NCBI GenBank assembly: GCA_035370245.1
Contig: DAOOVO010000023.1
Coordinates: 1 to 46,131, forward strand
From: Pseudobacteroides sp035370245
GTDB lineage: Bacteria; Bacillota; Clostridia; Acetivibrionales; DSM-2933
Direction: 5' to 3'
Length of the DNA: 46,131 bases
Positions 1-8,749 of this stretch are shown here, in pieces. A program made the position numbers and the translations under genes. The notes under the pieces are model-generated. The model did no database searches. It was given only the letters and a program-made list of their open reading frames with translations, and was not told where the DNA came from. The number at the start of each line of letters is the position of its first letter. The first letter of the stretch is position 1.

Positions 1-140
1 TAGTGTATAATATAAAAGAGCATCCAATATAAATCCAAAGAGATGTTTTGCAATAATTTTAATCCAAATGATTATTGCCATTCATATAATAAATATTTTT
101 ATTAATTTTATTTTTTATATTATTTTAGGAGGAATTTAAA

Positions 141-2105
141 ATGAAAGAAAAAAAAGTTATTGCATTACTGGTTACATTTCTTATTCTTACTGCTTCAATT
201 GTATTGCCTGTATTTGCAACCCCCGACTCTACAAAATTGGTCTATGGTGATTTTAACCAGGATAATCAAGTGAACTCTGATGATTATGCATATTTTCGCA
301 TGTACCTAATTGGGATGATCCAGGACGCTCCAATGAATATGGATGTTGATGGAAATGGAAGATTGGACTCTGATGATTACGCATATATGCGTATGTACCT
401 CATTGGAATGATCCAACAATTCCCTATTGAGATATCAGCCACTCCATCAATAACGGCTACACCTACAGTTACTCCTACTGTTACTCCTACAGTTACGCCT
501 ACTCAAACACCGGCAACCTATTCGGAATTTTATATGACAGCTACTAAGGAATCTCATGATACATATAAAATAACTCTTAATATAAAAAATATTTCAAATT
601 TTTCAGGATATCAGGCTAACATAGTTTATGATCCAAATGTTCTTAAGCCCATATACTCTGACGGTTCGGAATACACAAAACAATCACCTGTTGAAACAGG
701 CAGCCTATTAAACAAAAAATATTCACCAACGGATTTTGCTATGCATGATCTTGAAAACGGATTGTTAAATTTTGGTAGAGCATATATACAACTTGACTCG
801 TATAAAAATTCAGGCAATCCAGAATCAACCGGTTCAATAGCTACTATATATTTCAAAATACTGAAAAATGAGGCAACCCAAATCACATTAAAGAATTGTG
901 AGACTATGCCTAATGCAGTTAACGGAACCATTGTTACCGACTGGGATGGCTGTCAGCTTCTCAATTATGATGTAAAAACAACAATATCCATATTACCTGA
1001 TAATACACCAATATCATCAGCTACACCAACACCTGTACCAACAGCTACACCGACGAATACAGGTGTGCCTTCAGTTACTCCAACAACTGCAGCCACCATC
1101 TATATGAGCAGTGAAAAAGTATCCTCCGACAACCTTATAAAATTAACAATAAACGTTAGTAATATTCCTAATATTATTGGATACCAGGTAAATCTAAAAT
1201 ACGATCCTGAAGTACTTACGCCCGTTAATATCGACGGTTCCCCATTTACTAAAAGTTCCGAAGTTGAAACAGGTACACTTTTTAATAACAATAAGTATTC
1301 TCTGATAAAATTGTCAAATCATAATCTGACAATCGGAATGCTGAACTTTGGAATGTCATATTTGGATATTGATTCCTATAAGAACTTCGAAGATTCCGAA
1401 TCAAACGGTTCAATAGCTATAATTTATTTTAAAGCCCTTAAGAAAACTATAACCCAAATCAAATTTACCGACTCTGATACTATGACAACAGGAATCAACG
1501 GAACCATTCTGTATGATTGGGATTCCACTCAAATACTCGACTATTCGGTTGTACAATCACTACAAATTGACACTTCCGGCGTTATGCCAATTGACGGTAA
1601 TGTCAACCTTTCAATTGACAAGAGCAATGCTGAGGTTGGAGAAATTGTCAATGTATTCTTAAATGTATCAAGCATAGATAAGCTGGCAGGCATACAGGCT
1701 AACATCAAGTATGATCCTGCTTGCCTCGAGCCTGTTTATCTCGATAATAATTCATATGTTGCATATGGTAAAGGTACATTACCCTCTTTGGTAGATTTGT
1801 TCTTGAAAGAATTTGGCACTTATTCAATTGCAAAAAATGATTTAACAAGCGGAATTCTCAATTTCAGTTTTATATATACAAAATTGACCGATTATGCCAA
1901 GTCTCAATCATGGGATAGTAACGGTACAGCAGCCCAAATCAGCTTTAAAGTGCTAAAAAATTCTCCAACCAAAATAGAGATTTCTCCAACTACTGTTATG
2001 CCGGGCTCAAATGGAATCTATGTTTTTGATGTATCAGGAGATTTATTGGATAACTATGAATTGAATCCATCGTTTGTAGAGCTCAATAAAGACAGCTCAA
2101 AATAA
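141..2105 (+). CDS. Secreted scaffoldin: N-terminal dockerin plus three cohesins
   Basis: Secreted adaptor scaffoldin of 654 residues. A signal peptide spans about 1-26 (ends VFA). A dockerin at 33-94 has two Ca-binding repeats, DFNQDNQVNSDDYAYF and DVDGNGRLDSDDYAYM, each followed by MYLIGMI. A Thr-Pro linker (about 100-125) leads to cohesin 1 (about 128-285), a second Thr-Pro linker (290-318), cohesin 2 (319-473) and cohesin 3 (485-645). Cohesin hallmarks are GYQANIVYDP, ETGSLL and NFGRAY in module 1; the set resembles type II cohesins. Known role of the family: cohesins bind dockerins of enzymes or other scaffoldins outside the cell. No SLH domain, sortase motif or C-terminal helix is present, so anchoring must come through the dockerin (inference). 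The start is supported by AGGAGG at 127-132. First of three tandem scaffoldin genes. An N-terminal dockerin is less usual than a C-terminal one. Confidence 0.93.
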   Translation: MKEKKVIALLVTFLILTASIVLPVFATPDSTKLVYGDFNQDNQVNSDDYAYFRMYLIGMIQDAPMNMDVDGNGRLDSDDYAYMRMYLIGMIQQFPIEISATPSITATPTVTPTVTPTVTPTQTPATYSEFYMTATKESHDTYKITLNIKNISNFSGYQANIVYDPNVLKPIYSDGSEYTKQSPVETGSLLNKKYSPTDFAMHDLENGLLNFGRAYIQLDSYKNSGNPESTGSIATIYFKILKNEATQITLKNCETMPNAVNGTIVTDWDGCQLLNYDVKTTISILPDNTPISSATPTPVPTATPTNTGVPSVTPTTAATIYMSSEKVSSDNLIKLTINVSNIPNIIGYQVNLKYDPEVLTPVNIDGSPFTKSSEVETGTLFNNNKYSLIKLSNHNLTIGMLNFGMSYLDIDSYKNFEDSESNGSIAIIYFKALKKTITQIKFTDSDTMTTGINGTILYDWDSTQILDYSVVQSLQIDTSGVMPIDGNVNLSIDKSNAEVGEIVNVFLNVSSIDKLAGIQANIKYDPACLEPVYLDNNSYVAYGKGTLPSLVDLFLKEFGTYSIAKNDLTSGILNFSFIYTKLTDYAKSQSWDSNGTAAQISFKVLKNSPTKIEISPTTVMPGSNGIYVFDVSGDLLDNYELNPSFVELNKDSSK

Positions 2106-2160
2106 ATCATTTTATCCTTTTACATCGACAAAATATGATATATAATTTTTGTATAAAAAG

Positions 2161-2230
2161 TATTAAATACTCTTAATCTTACATTTGTCTTTTGCAAAAT
2201 GTAAGATTAAGAGTAATAACGTATTTAAAT
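2161..2230. repeat. Palindromic intergenic element, copy 1
   Basis: A 19-bp perfect inverted repeat (2168-2186 with 2197-2215, 10-nt loop) sits inside outer arms TATTAAATAC (2161-2170) and GTATTTAAAT (2221-2230). The core ACATTT...AAATGTAAGATTAA and the right flank AATAACGTATTTAA recur at 43258-43323. It lies between the first two scaffoldin genes. It could also act as an RNA hairpin, but no T-run follows the stem, so it is not a classical terminator. Confidence 0.75.
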
Positions 2231-2292
2231 CTAGATAAACCGTCTTTATGTTAATATTAGACGGTAAATTTTTAAAGGGAGGTTTATAAAAA

Positions 2293-3639
2293 ATGAAGTG
2301 TACAAAAGTTATTACACTGCTGGTTGCTGTATTTCTTTCTCTTTCTTTAGGTAGCGTGGCCCTTATATCATCAGCAGAATCACAGCTGATCTGGGGTGAT
2401 GTAGACGGTGATGGAAATTTTAACTCCAACGACTATGCATTGATGAGGCAGTGTCTGCTCGGAATGATAAGTAAAGAATCTCTTGCAGCAACTGCAGATG
2501 TTGACGGTGACGGAAGACTTACATCCGATGACTATGCATATATGAAACGTCACTTATTAGGTATGATATCAGTGTTTCCGGTAGAAGAAGGCCAAGCTAC
2601 TCCTACACCTACAGCTAATGCAAAGGGTAGTCTTACTTTATCGTTTAATAAGAATTATGCCGATCAGGGTGATATTGTAATCGCAAGCCTTAATATAAAA
2701 GACATTAAAGATTTTGCAGGATATCAGGTAAATATTAAATATGATCCTTCAGTATTACAACCTGTTATACCCTTTGGTGATTCTTATCTCCCTTATGGTA
2801 ATCTGACACGTCCTGAAACCGGTACTCTTCTTGTAAATGAAAAATATAAGCCTGTAGATGTTGTTTTTCACGATGTTGATATTGGAATATTAAGTTTTGG
2901 AAGATCATACATTGATCTTAATGCATATAGAAACTCCAAAGATATTGAAACTACCGGTTCCATAGGCATTATTAGATTCAGAGTTTTAAGGGTTATTCCT
3001 ACTACAATATATTTTAAAGGTACAAAAATACTTCCTTCTGGGATTCAAGGCACAGCTCTTTATGATTTTAATGCAGACCAGATAATGGAATATGATATTA
3101 TTGAACCTGAAGTAATATTTGCACCATCCAAGCCAACACCTACTCCGGAGCCCACTCCAACACCAAAGCTTGGTACCTTTAGTTTGACGGTAGATAAAAC
3201 AGATGCTAAAATCGGTGATATTATTACTGCAACCCTTAGCATTGACGAAATTCCCAATTTTTCAGGATACCAGGCAACATTGAAATACGATCCCGATTGC
3301 CTGCAGCCTGTATACACCGATGGTACACCATATGATAAAACTTCAGCTGCAGAAACAGGTTCATTACTCTGTGGAAGATATTCACCAATAGATCTTGCTT
3401 CAAATGATCTTGAAAACGGTATATTGAACTTTGGCAGAGCTTATATGGCTCTAAACACGTACAGGAACTCCGACTCTCCTGAATCGTCGGGTGTTGTTGC
3501 CAAGGTCAGTTTTAAAGTTCTTAAAGACTATACCAAGCCTGTATTGGTAGATAATCCTTTACTTGATGACGACAAAGAAGGCACTCTTGTATTCGATTGG
3601 AACGGAAATCCCATTAAGGAATATACTGTGAAACAATAA
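2293..3639 (+). CDS. Secreted scaffoldin: N-terminal dockerin plus two cohesins
   Basis: A 448-residue secreted adaptor scaffoldin. The signal peptide covers about 1-28. The dockerin spans about 32-96, with repeats DVDGDGNFNSNDYALM and DVDGDGRLTSDDYAYM, both followed by a (H/C)LLGMI helix. A short linker (101-110) leads to cohesin 1 (112-273), a PTPTPEPTPTP linker (280-291) and cohesin 2 (294-447). Both cohesins keep GYQ, ETG(S/T)LL and the FGR(A/S)Y strand. The dockerin recognition positions (DDYAYM) match those of the preceding gene, so the two probably share a cohesin partner (inference). No cell-wall anchor is visible. The RBS GGGAGG at 2277-2282 fixes the ATG. It is separated from the upstream gene by 187 bp that contain the palindromic element, and is followed by a hairpin at 3684-3720. 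Confidence 0.93.
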   Translation: MKCTKVITLLVAVFLSLSLGSVALISSAESQLIWGDVDGDGNFNSNDYALMRQCLLGMISKESLAATADVDGDGRLTSDDYAYMKRHLLGMISVFPVEEGQATPTPTANAKGSLTLSFNKNYADQGDIVIASLNIKDIKDFAGYQVNIKYDPSVLQPVIPFGDSYLPYGNLTRPETGTLLVNEKYKPVDVVFHDVDIGILSFGRSYIDLNAYRNSKDIETTGSIGIIRFRVLRVIPTTIYFKGTKILPSGIQGTALYDFNADQIMEYDIIEPEVIFAPSKPTPTPEPTPTPKLGTFSLTVDKTDAKIGDIITATLSIDEIPNFSGYQATLKYDPDCLQPVYTDGTPYDKTSAAETGSLLCGRYSPIDLASNDLENGILNFGRAYMALNTYRNSDSPESSGVVAKVSFKVLKDYTKPVLVDNPLLDDDKEGTLVFDWNGNPIKEYTVKQ

Positions 3640-3683
3640 AAATTTAAACTGTATATATAAACTTTATATATAATAAAGACACT

Positions 3684-3720
3684 AAAATGGTGAGGGTTAT
3701 TGATTAACCTTCACCATTTT
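3684..3720 (+). terminator. Hairpin terminator after second scaffoldin
   Basis: The stem AAAATGGTGAGGGTTA (3684-3699) pairs with 3705-3720 over 16 bp with one G-T pair, and the 3' arm ends in TTTT. It separates the second and third scaffoldin genes, although read-through is possible because no long T-run follows. Confidence 0.7.
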
Positions 3721-3821
3721 GCACATTGTGCTGTTTAAAAAACTATTGTTTCATAATGTATTTAATGATAATATTTTTATATGCCAAAATCTAAAATCAT
3801 AAACTAGAAGGGGTTTAAATT

Positions 3822-4709
3822 ATGAATATGAATAGCAAAAGAAAAATTGTATTAGTTTTATTATTATCGATCCTAACAACAATGCTTTTTACAAGCACAT
3901 TATATGCGGATAATCAACCGTCCATATCTCTTGAGCTTGATAAAACCACAGCAAGCGTAGGTGAAATTATTAAAGCATCACTGAAAATCAATAACATTAA
4001 GAATTTTGCAGGATATCAGGTTCGCTTGAGATACAATCCTGAAGTACTTCAGGCAGTTGATGCAAATACCGGAAGTCCTTTAGAAGAAAAGACACCTCCT
4101 ACTAAAGGTGATTTGCTTCAGAATCCGGCTTATTCCCCTTTGGACCTTACAACCAACATAATAAAACAAGGTATACTTGACTTTGGAGAGCTATATATGA
4201 ATATGACTGCATATAAAAACAGCGGTAAGCCTGAATCAACAGGAACACTTGCAGTTATTGGATTTAAAGTTCTTAAGGATGCCGCAACCGAAGTGATATT
4301 TGATGACCTTAACGGAAATCCGGGTGCCATTAACGGAATAATGCTGTTTGATTGGGATGGAAATCAAATTACAAGCGGATATAATGTCGTACCTGCTTCT
4401 AAGATCAATGCTTCATCAAGTCCCATTCCACTCCCAAGTTTCACTGCAAGACCTGCATCTAGCCCTCAGGCAAATGGTTCACCGGCATCACCTGATTCAT
4501 CAGCGGCACCTGAAGCATCAGCAAGTACTTCGCCTGACAGCTCAGCTACATCTCCCGATAGCTCCAATGCATCAGATAATGATACCGGTTCAGATGCCAA
4601 TACTACAACAGATAAATCAACCCTTACTGTTATAATAATTGTATTAGCTGTTATAGTTGTAATAATTCCAATTATAATGATTGTGCTTATTAAGAAGAAA
4701 AGAAAATAA
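3822..4709 (+). CDS. Membrane-anchored single-cohesin protein
   Basis: A 295-residue surface anchor for dockerin-bearing proteins. It has a signal peptide (about 1-29, ending LYA), one cohesin (33-190, with NFAGYQVRLRYNP, GILDFGELY and a conserved FKVLKDA strand) and a Ser/Pro/Ala/Asp-rich linker (195-265) with repeated SPDSS-like units. A hydrophobic helix (about 267-290) is followed by the positively charged tail KKKRK. This topology puts the cohesin outside and the tail inside. Anchoring by a transmembrane helix, rather than SLH modules, is less common for clostridial anchoring scaffoldins. It closes the three-gene cohesin cluster, and one hypothesis is that it captures the dockerins of the two upstream scaffoldins. 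RBS GAAGGGG lies just upstream. ATG at 3828 is an alternative start. Confidence 0.9.
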   Translation: MNMNSKRKIVLVLLLSILTTMLFTSTLYADNQPSISLELDKTTASVGEIIKASLKINNIKNFAGYQVRLRYNPEVLQAVDANTGSPLEEKTPPTKGDLLQNPAYSPLDLTTNIIKQGILDFGELYMNMTAYKNSGKPESTGTLAVIGFKVLKDAATEVIFDDLNGNPGAINGIMLFDWDGNQITSGYNVVPASKINASSSPIPLPSFTARPASSPQANGSPASPDSSAAPEASASTSPDSSATSPDSSNASDNDTGSDANTTTDKSTLTVIIIVLAVIVVIIPIIMIVLIKKKRK

Positions 4710-4751
4710 GATAACGAAAATAAATGTAAAAATAATAAAGTACTAAATATA

Positions 4752-4797
4752 AAACAAAAACCCCCGATGGGCAAATCCATTGGGGGTTTTTGTTTGT
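4752..4797. terminator. Bidirectional terminator between scaffoldin and hydA
   Basis: A long GC-cored inverted repeat: CAAAAACCCCC(G)ATGGG pairs with TCCATTGGGGGTTTTTG across a short loop. A-runs and T-runs on the two sides let it serve both the plus-strand scaffoldin and the convergent minus-strand hydrogenase operon. Confidence 0.88.
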
Positions 4798-4803
4798 ATT
4801 AAA

Positions 4804-6549
4804 TTATTCTTCAGGATAGTTTTCTCTCTTTGTATAATGCGTATGGAGCAGCTCATGTGCCTTATGGCTTCCAGGCTCCTTGAAGAATTCATCATAAAGC
4901 ATCTTGACTCTAGGATTTTCATGAGATTTTCTAATAGGCATTTCCTTATCTTCCTCATAAATGGCTTTTGCTCTTTCAGCTCTTAGATCAACCCAGCTTC
5001 TAACTGATGACGGCTGAATCGGCTGACCTCCACCGTTTACACATCCTCCAGGACAAGCCATTATCTCAATAAAATGATATTCTTCTCCATTTTTAACTTT
5101 TTCAAGAAGCTTTCTGGCATTTCCAAGGCCATGTGCTACAGCAGCCTTTATCTTCATACCGCCTGCCTCAACAACAGCTTCCTTAACTCCATCTATTCCT
5201 CTTACAGCATTATATTCAATATTGTCGGATGGTTTTCCGTTTAATATTTCTGTAACTGTTCTTAACGCAGCTTCCATAACTCCGCCTGTAGCCCCGAAAA
5301 TTACGCCTGCACCTGATGCTTCACCCATTGGATCGTCAAATTGCCTTTCAGGAAGATCATTAAAGTCAATGGCTGCTTCTCTGATCATTCTAGCAAGCTC
5401 CCTGGTTGTCAAAACAACATCTACATCAGGGTATCCTGTACTGGACATTTCAGGTCTCTGTGCTTCAAATTTCTTTGCCGTACATGGCATTATGGATACA
5501 ACAAATATCTTTGACGGATCTATTCCCATTTTTTCTGCATAATACGATTTCAATACAGCACCAAACATTTCATGAGGTGACTTACATGATGAAAGATTGT
5601 CTATAAATTCAGGGAAATTATGCTCGCAGAATTTTATCCATCCGGGACTGCAGCTTGTTATAAGAGGCAGCTTTCCGCCATTTTTTATCCTATTTATCAA
5701 TTCTGTGCCTTCCTCCATAATTGTAAGGTCAGCAGCAGTATCGGTATCAAATACTTTTGAAAATCCGAGTCTTCTCAATGCAGCTACCATATTGCTTGTT
5801 GCCCTTGAACCTATAGGCATTCCGAACTCTTCTCCAATGGCAACTCTAACCGCCGGAGCAGTCTGAACAACAACATGGAGGTCTTTGTTTGCAAGTGCTT
5901 CCCAAACCTTGTCGGTATCATCTTTCTCGCGAAGAGCACCTACAGGACAAACATTTATACATTGTCCGCACATTGTACAGGGTACTTCATTAAGAGACTT
6001 ATTGAAAGCAGGCGTTACAAGTGTCTTAAAACCTCTTTCAGTAGTATCGATAACAGCTACACTTTGAACATTTTTACACATGCTTACACAACGTCTGCAA
6101 AGTACACATTTGTTAGGATCTCTAACTATTGAAGGTGAAATCTCATCCAACGGCATTTTTGCCGATTCGCCTTCAAACCTTATATCTCTTATATTCAAGT
6201 CTTGAGCCAGTTTTTGAAGTTCACAGTTATTGCTTCTTACACATGTAAGGCACTTTTTATCATGATTGGATAATATAAGCTCCAATGTAACCTTTCTTGC
6301 TTCACGAACTGCCGGTGTTTGAGTGTTTATTACCAATCCCTCCGATACCGGATAAACACAAGCAGCTTGTAAACTTCTTGCTCCCTGTATTTCAACAAGA
6401 CACATTCTGCATGCACCAATCTCATTTATATCCTTTAGGAAGCAAAGTGTCGGTATCTCAATGTTGGCAAACCTTGCCGCCTCCAAAACCGTATAATTCT
6501 TTGGAACCTGAATTTTCCTGCTGTCTATAGTAATATTTACTGTTTCCAT
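4804..6549 (-). CDS. hydA: [FeFe]-hydrogenase catalytic subunit HydA
   Basis: Catalytic subunit (581 aa) of a multimeric NAD-linked [FeFe]-hydrogenase that reduces protons to H2, probably with NADH and reduced ferredoxin together. Visible in order: N-terminal [2Fe-2S] site (C36, C47, C50, C64); His-Cys3 [4Fe-4S] site (H96, C100, C103, C109); two ferredoxin-type clusters (C148-C158 and C191-C201); H-cluster domain with TSCSPGW (298-304), MPCTAKKFE (C356) and MACPGGCVNGGGQP (C499, C503); and the C-terminal small-subunit-like segment ending AHELLHTHY. The first H-cluster motif has Ser at 301, where the best-known form is TSCCPxW. RBS GGGGAG precedes the ATG. It is the last gene of the hydC-to-hydA operon, 18 bp behind hydB. 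Confidence 0.96.
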   Translation of the reverse strand: METVNITIDSRKIQVPKNYTVLEAARFANIEIPTLCFLKDINEIGACRMCLVEIQGARSLQAACVYPVSEGLVINTQTPAVREARKVTLELILSNHDKKCLTCVRSNNCELQKLAQDLNIRDIRFEGESAKMPLDEISPSIVRDPNKCVLCRRCVSMCKNVQSVAVIDTTERGFKTLVTPAFNKSLNEVPCTMCGQCINVCPVGALREKDDTDKVWEALANKDLHVVVQTAPAVRVAIGEEFGMPIGSRATSNMVAALRRLGFSKVFDTDTAADLTIMEEGTELINRIKNGGKLPLITSCSPGWIKFCEHNFPEFIDNLSSCKSPHEMFGAVLKSYYAEKMGIDPSKIFVVSIMPCTAKKFEAQRPEMSSTGYPDVDVVLTTRELARMIREAAIDFNDLPERQFDDPMGEASGAGVIFGATGGVMEAALRTVTEILNGKPSDNIEYNAVRGIDGVKEAVVEAGGMKIKAAVAHGLGNARKLLEKVKNGEEYHFIEIMACPGGCVNGGGQPIQPSSVRSWVDLRAERAKAIYEEDKEMPIRKSHENPRVKMLYDEFFKEPGSHKAHELLHTHYTKRENYPEE

Positions 6550-6567
6550 TTTAACACTCCCCTTCCT

Positions 6568-8364
6568 TTAAACATTCTTGAATATAGCTTTGAATGGACA
6601 TTTCTCCATACAAGCACCACATTTAACACACTTGCTGCTGTCTATTACATAAGGTACCTTCTTTTCACCACTGATACATTTTACAGGACAAACCTTTGCA
6701 CAGATACCGCAGCTCTTACACATATCGGCATTTATTACATATTGCATCATTGATTTACATACACCTGCGGTACATTTCTTATCAGTAACATGTGCCATGT
6801 ACTCATCCTTAAAGTAACGCAGCGTACTTAAAATCGGATTTGGTGCAGTTTGACCAAGACCGCATAAAGCAGATGCTTTAATATTTTTTGCAAGTACTTC
6901 CAATTTTGTTATATCTTCTATTTCGCCTTTACCTTCAGTTATTCTATCCAATATTTCCAACATTCTTTTTGTTCCTATACGACAGGGAGGACATTTACCG
7001 CAGGACTCATCAACAGTAAACTCCAAAAAGAACTTTGCAATATCAACCATACATGTATCTTCATCCATAACAATAAGTCCGCCCGATCCCATCATGGAAC
7101 CTAACTGGATCAATGAATCATAATCTATTGGAGCATCCAAATGGCTTGCGGGTATGCATCCGCCTGAAGGTCCTCCGGTCTGTGCAGCCTTAAACTTCTT
7201 ACCGTTAGGTATACCTCCGCCTATATCATATACAACCTCTCTCAATGTCGTACCCATAGGTACTTCCACAAGACCGGTGTTGTTTATGTTACCTCCAACG
7301 GCAAAAACCTTGGTTCCTTTGCTCTTTTCGGTACCGATGCTTGCAAACCACTCAGCACCTTTATTTATAATTGGAGGAATATTTGCATATGTTTCAACGT
7401 TATTAAGAAGCGTCGGTTTATTCCACAAACCTTTAACAGCAGGGAAAGGAGGTCTCGGTCTTGGTTCCCCTCTCTTACCTTCTATAGAAGTCATAAGTGC
7501 TGTTTCTTCACCACACACAAATGCTCCTGCTCCCAATCTGATTTCAAGATCAAAATTAAAATCAGTACCAAAAATATTCTTTCCAAGCAAGCCATACTCT
7601 TTTGCTTGCTCAATAGCTATATTTAAACGCTTAACTGCGATGGGGTATTCAGCTCTAATGTATATATATCCCTGATTTGCTCCAACAGCATAACCAGCTA
7701 TTGCCATAGCTTCAATTACAGAATGGGGATCTCCTTCAAGGACACTTCTGTCCATAAATGCTCCTGGGTCTCCTTCGTCTGCATTACAGCAAACAAACTT
7801 CTGATCATCTTGTGACTTGGCAGTGAACTCCCATTTCAAGCCGGTTGGGAAGCCTCCGCCTCCTCTTCCCCTAAGTCCTGACCTCTTAATTGTGTCTATA
7901 ACCTCTTCAGGAGTCATTTCAGTTAAAACCTTAGCCAAAGCCTTGTATCCGTCAAAAGCAATATACTCTTCAATAAGCTCTGGATTTATAACACCACAGT
8001 TTCTGAGTGCTATCCTCAATTGCTTTTTGAAGAACTCAACTCCCTCTATTGAAGTTTCAACACCTTCATCATCATGTTTATTTTCCAATAATCTTCTAAC
8101 TATTCTTCCCTTTAGAAGATGTTCTTCAACGATTTCCTTAACATCCTCTACCTTAACCATAGTGTACATGCAGCCTTCAGGGTAAACAACTACAATAGGT
8201 CCACGTGCACACAATCCAAAACATCCGGTCTTTACAACCTTTACCTCATTTGTCAGATTATTATTATTTAAATGCGTTTCAAATTCGCTCATTATCTTCT
8301 CTGAGCTTGATGAAACACAACCTGTACCACCACAAACCAGAACATGTGCTCTATAAATCTGCAT
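6568..8364 (-). CDS. hydB: NADH-binding flavoprotein subunit of hydrogenase, HydB
   Basis: A 598-residue NuoF-like subunit that oxidises NADH through FMN and passes electrons to HydA. The N-terminal thioredoxin-like [2Fe-2S] domain has C11, C16, C48 and C52. The NADH/FMN core carries GLRGRGGGGFPTGLKW (163-178) and GAGAFVCGEETAL. A [4Fe-4S] site is formed by C455, C458, C461 and C501. The C-terminal double ferredoxin domain has C549-C559 and C579-C589. This architecture is that of HydB of trimeric bifurcating hydrogenases rather than complex I NuoF, which lacks the terminal ferredoxin domain. RBS GGGGGGAG precedes the ATG, 13 bp after the small [2Fe-2S] gene. Confidence 0.95.
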   Translation of the reverse strand: MQIYRAHVLVCGGTGCVSSSSEKIMSEFETHLNNNNLTNEVKVVKTGCFGLCARGPIVVVYPEGCMYTMVKVEDVKEIVEEHLLKGRIVRRLLENKHDDEGVETSIEGVEFFKKQLRIALRNCGVINPELIEEYIAFDGYKALAKVLTEMTPEEVIDTIKRSGLRGRGGGGFPTGLKWEFTAKSQDDQKFVCCNADEGDPGAFMDRSVLEGDPHSVIEAMAIAGYAVGANQGYIYIRAEYPIAVKRLNIAIEQAKEYGLLGKNIFGTDFNFDLEIRLGAGAFVCGEETALMTSIEGKRGEPRPRPPFPAVKGLWNKPTLLNNVETYANIPPIINKGAEWFASIGTEKSKGTKVFAVGGNINNTGLVEVPMGTTLREVVYDIGGGIPNGKKFKAAQTGGPSGGCIPASHLDAPIDYDSLIQLGSMMGSGGLIVMDEDTCMVDIAKFFLEFTVDESCGKCPPCRIGTKRMLEILDRITEGKGEIEDITKLEVLAKNIKASALCGLGQTAPNPILSTLRYFKDEYMAHVTDKKCTAGVCKSMMQYVINADMCKSCGICAKVCPVKCISGEKKVPYVIDSSKCVKCGACMEKCPFKAIFKNV

Positions 8365-8377
8365 CTATACTCCCCCC

Positions 8378-8749
8378 TTATTTCTTTTCTTCAGAACCAA
8401 TTGTTAAATCTACACAAACCCTACCGTTAACAATGTGCTCGGTTACTACTCGAACAGCCTTTTCTGCATTCATTTTAACATAAGTGGTTTTATTTCCGTC
8501 AGGGTCGATTACTTCCACAATAGGCTCAAGCCTGCAAACACCAATACAACCGGTCATAGTAACGGAAGTATTTTTTATTCCTCTTTTATTAAGTTCTTCC
8601 ATAAATGCATTCATAACAGGTCTTGCACCTGCAGCAATTCCACATGTGGCCATACCTACTACTACTCTATAGCCCTCTGTATTTGTTCTGATTCCCATTT
8701 TGTCCAAAGCTTTCTTCCTGATTTCTTCAAGTTCAGCTATTGATTTCAT
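8378..8749 (-). CDS. Thioredoxin-like [2Fe-2S] ferredoxin of the hydrogenase operon
   Basis: A 123-residue protein of the thioredoxin-like [2Fe-2S] ferredoxin family. Motifs are ATCGIAAGAR (C36) and TGCIGVCRLEP (C68, C72). A fourth Cys at 112 lies near the C-terminus. The position usually filled by the second Cys of a CxxxxC pair is Ala-Gly here, as I recall for other members of this hydrogenase-linked subfamily. It likely serves as an electron-transfer accessory for HydAB. Its start overlaps the 3' end of the upstream HATPase gene by 17 bp, so the two are translationally coupled. Confidence 0.88.
   Translation of the reverse strand: MKSIAELEEIRKKALDKMGIRTNTEGYRVVVGMATCGIAAGARPVMNAFMEELNKRGIKNTSVTMTGCIGVCRLEPIVEVIDPDGNKTTYVKMNAEKAVRVVTEHIVNGRVCVDLTIGSEEKK

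Noticed and set aside
461..512. Short tandem repeats in the first scaffoldin suggesting a VNTR or CRISPR-like array
   Set aside because: They encode the Thr-Pro linker in frame; ordinary for scaffoldins.
4348..4635. 95-residue alternative frame inside the anchored cohesin gene
   Set aside because: Gln/His/Leu-rich product from the repetitive Ser/Pro linker in another frame; no RBS.
5875..6132. Plus-strand frames opposite hydA
   Set aside because: Shadows of the ferredoxin-type cluster region; no start signals and no independent support.
7154..7675. 173-residue plus-strand open frame opposite hydB
   Set aside because: It mirrors strongly conserved hydB codons, lacks a ribosome site, and its product is low-complexity Pro/Ser-rich, typical of an antisense shadow.
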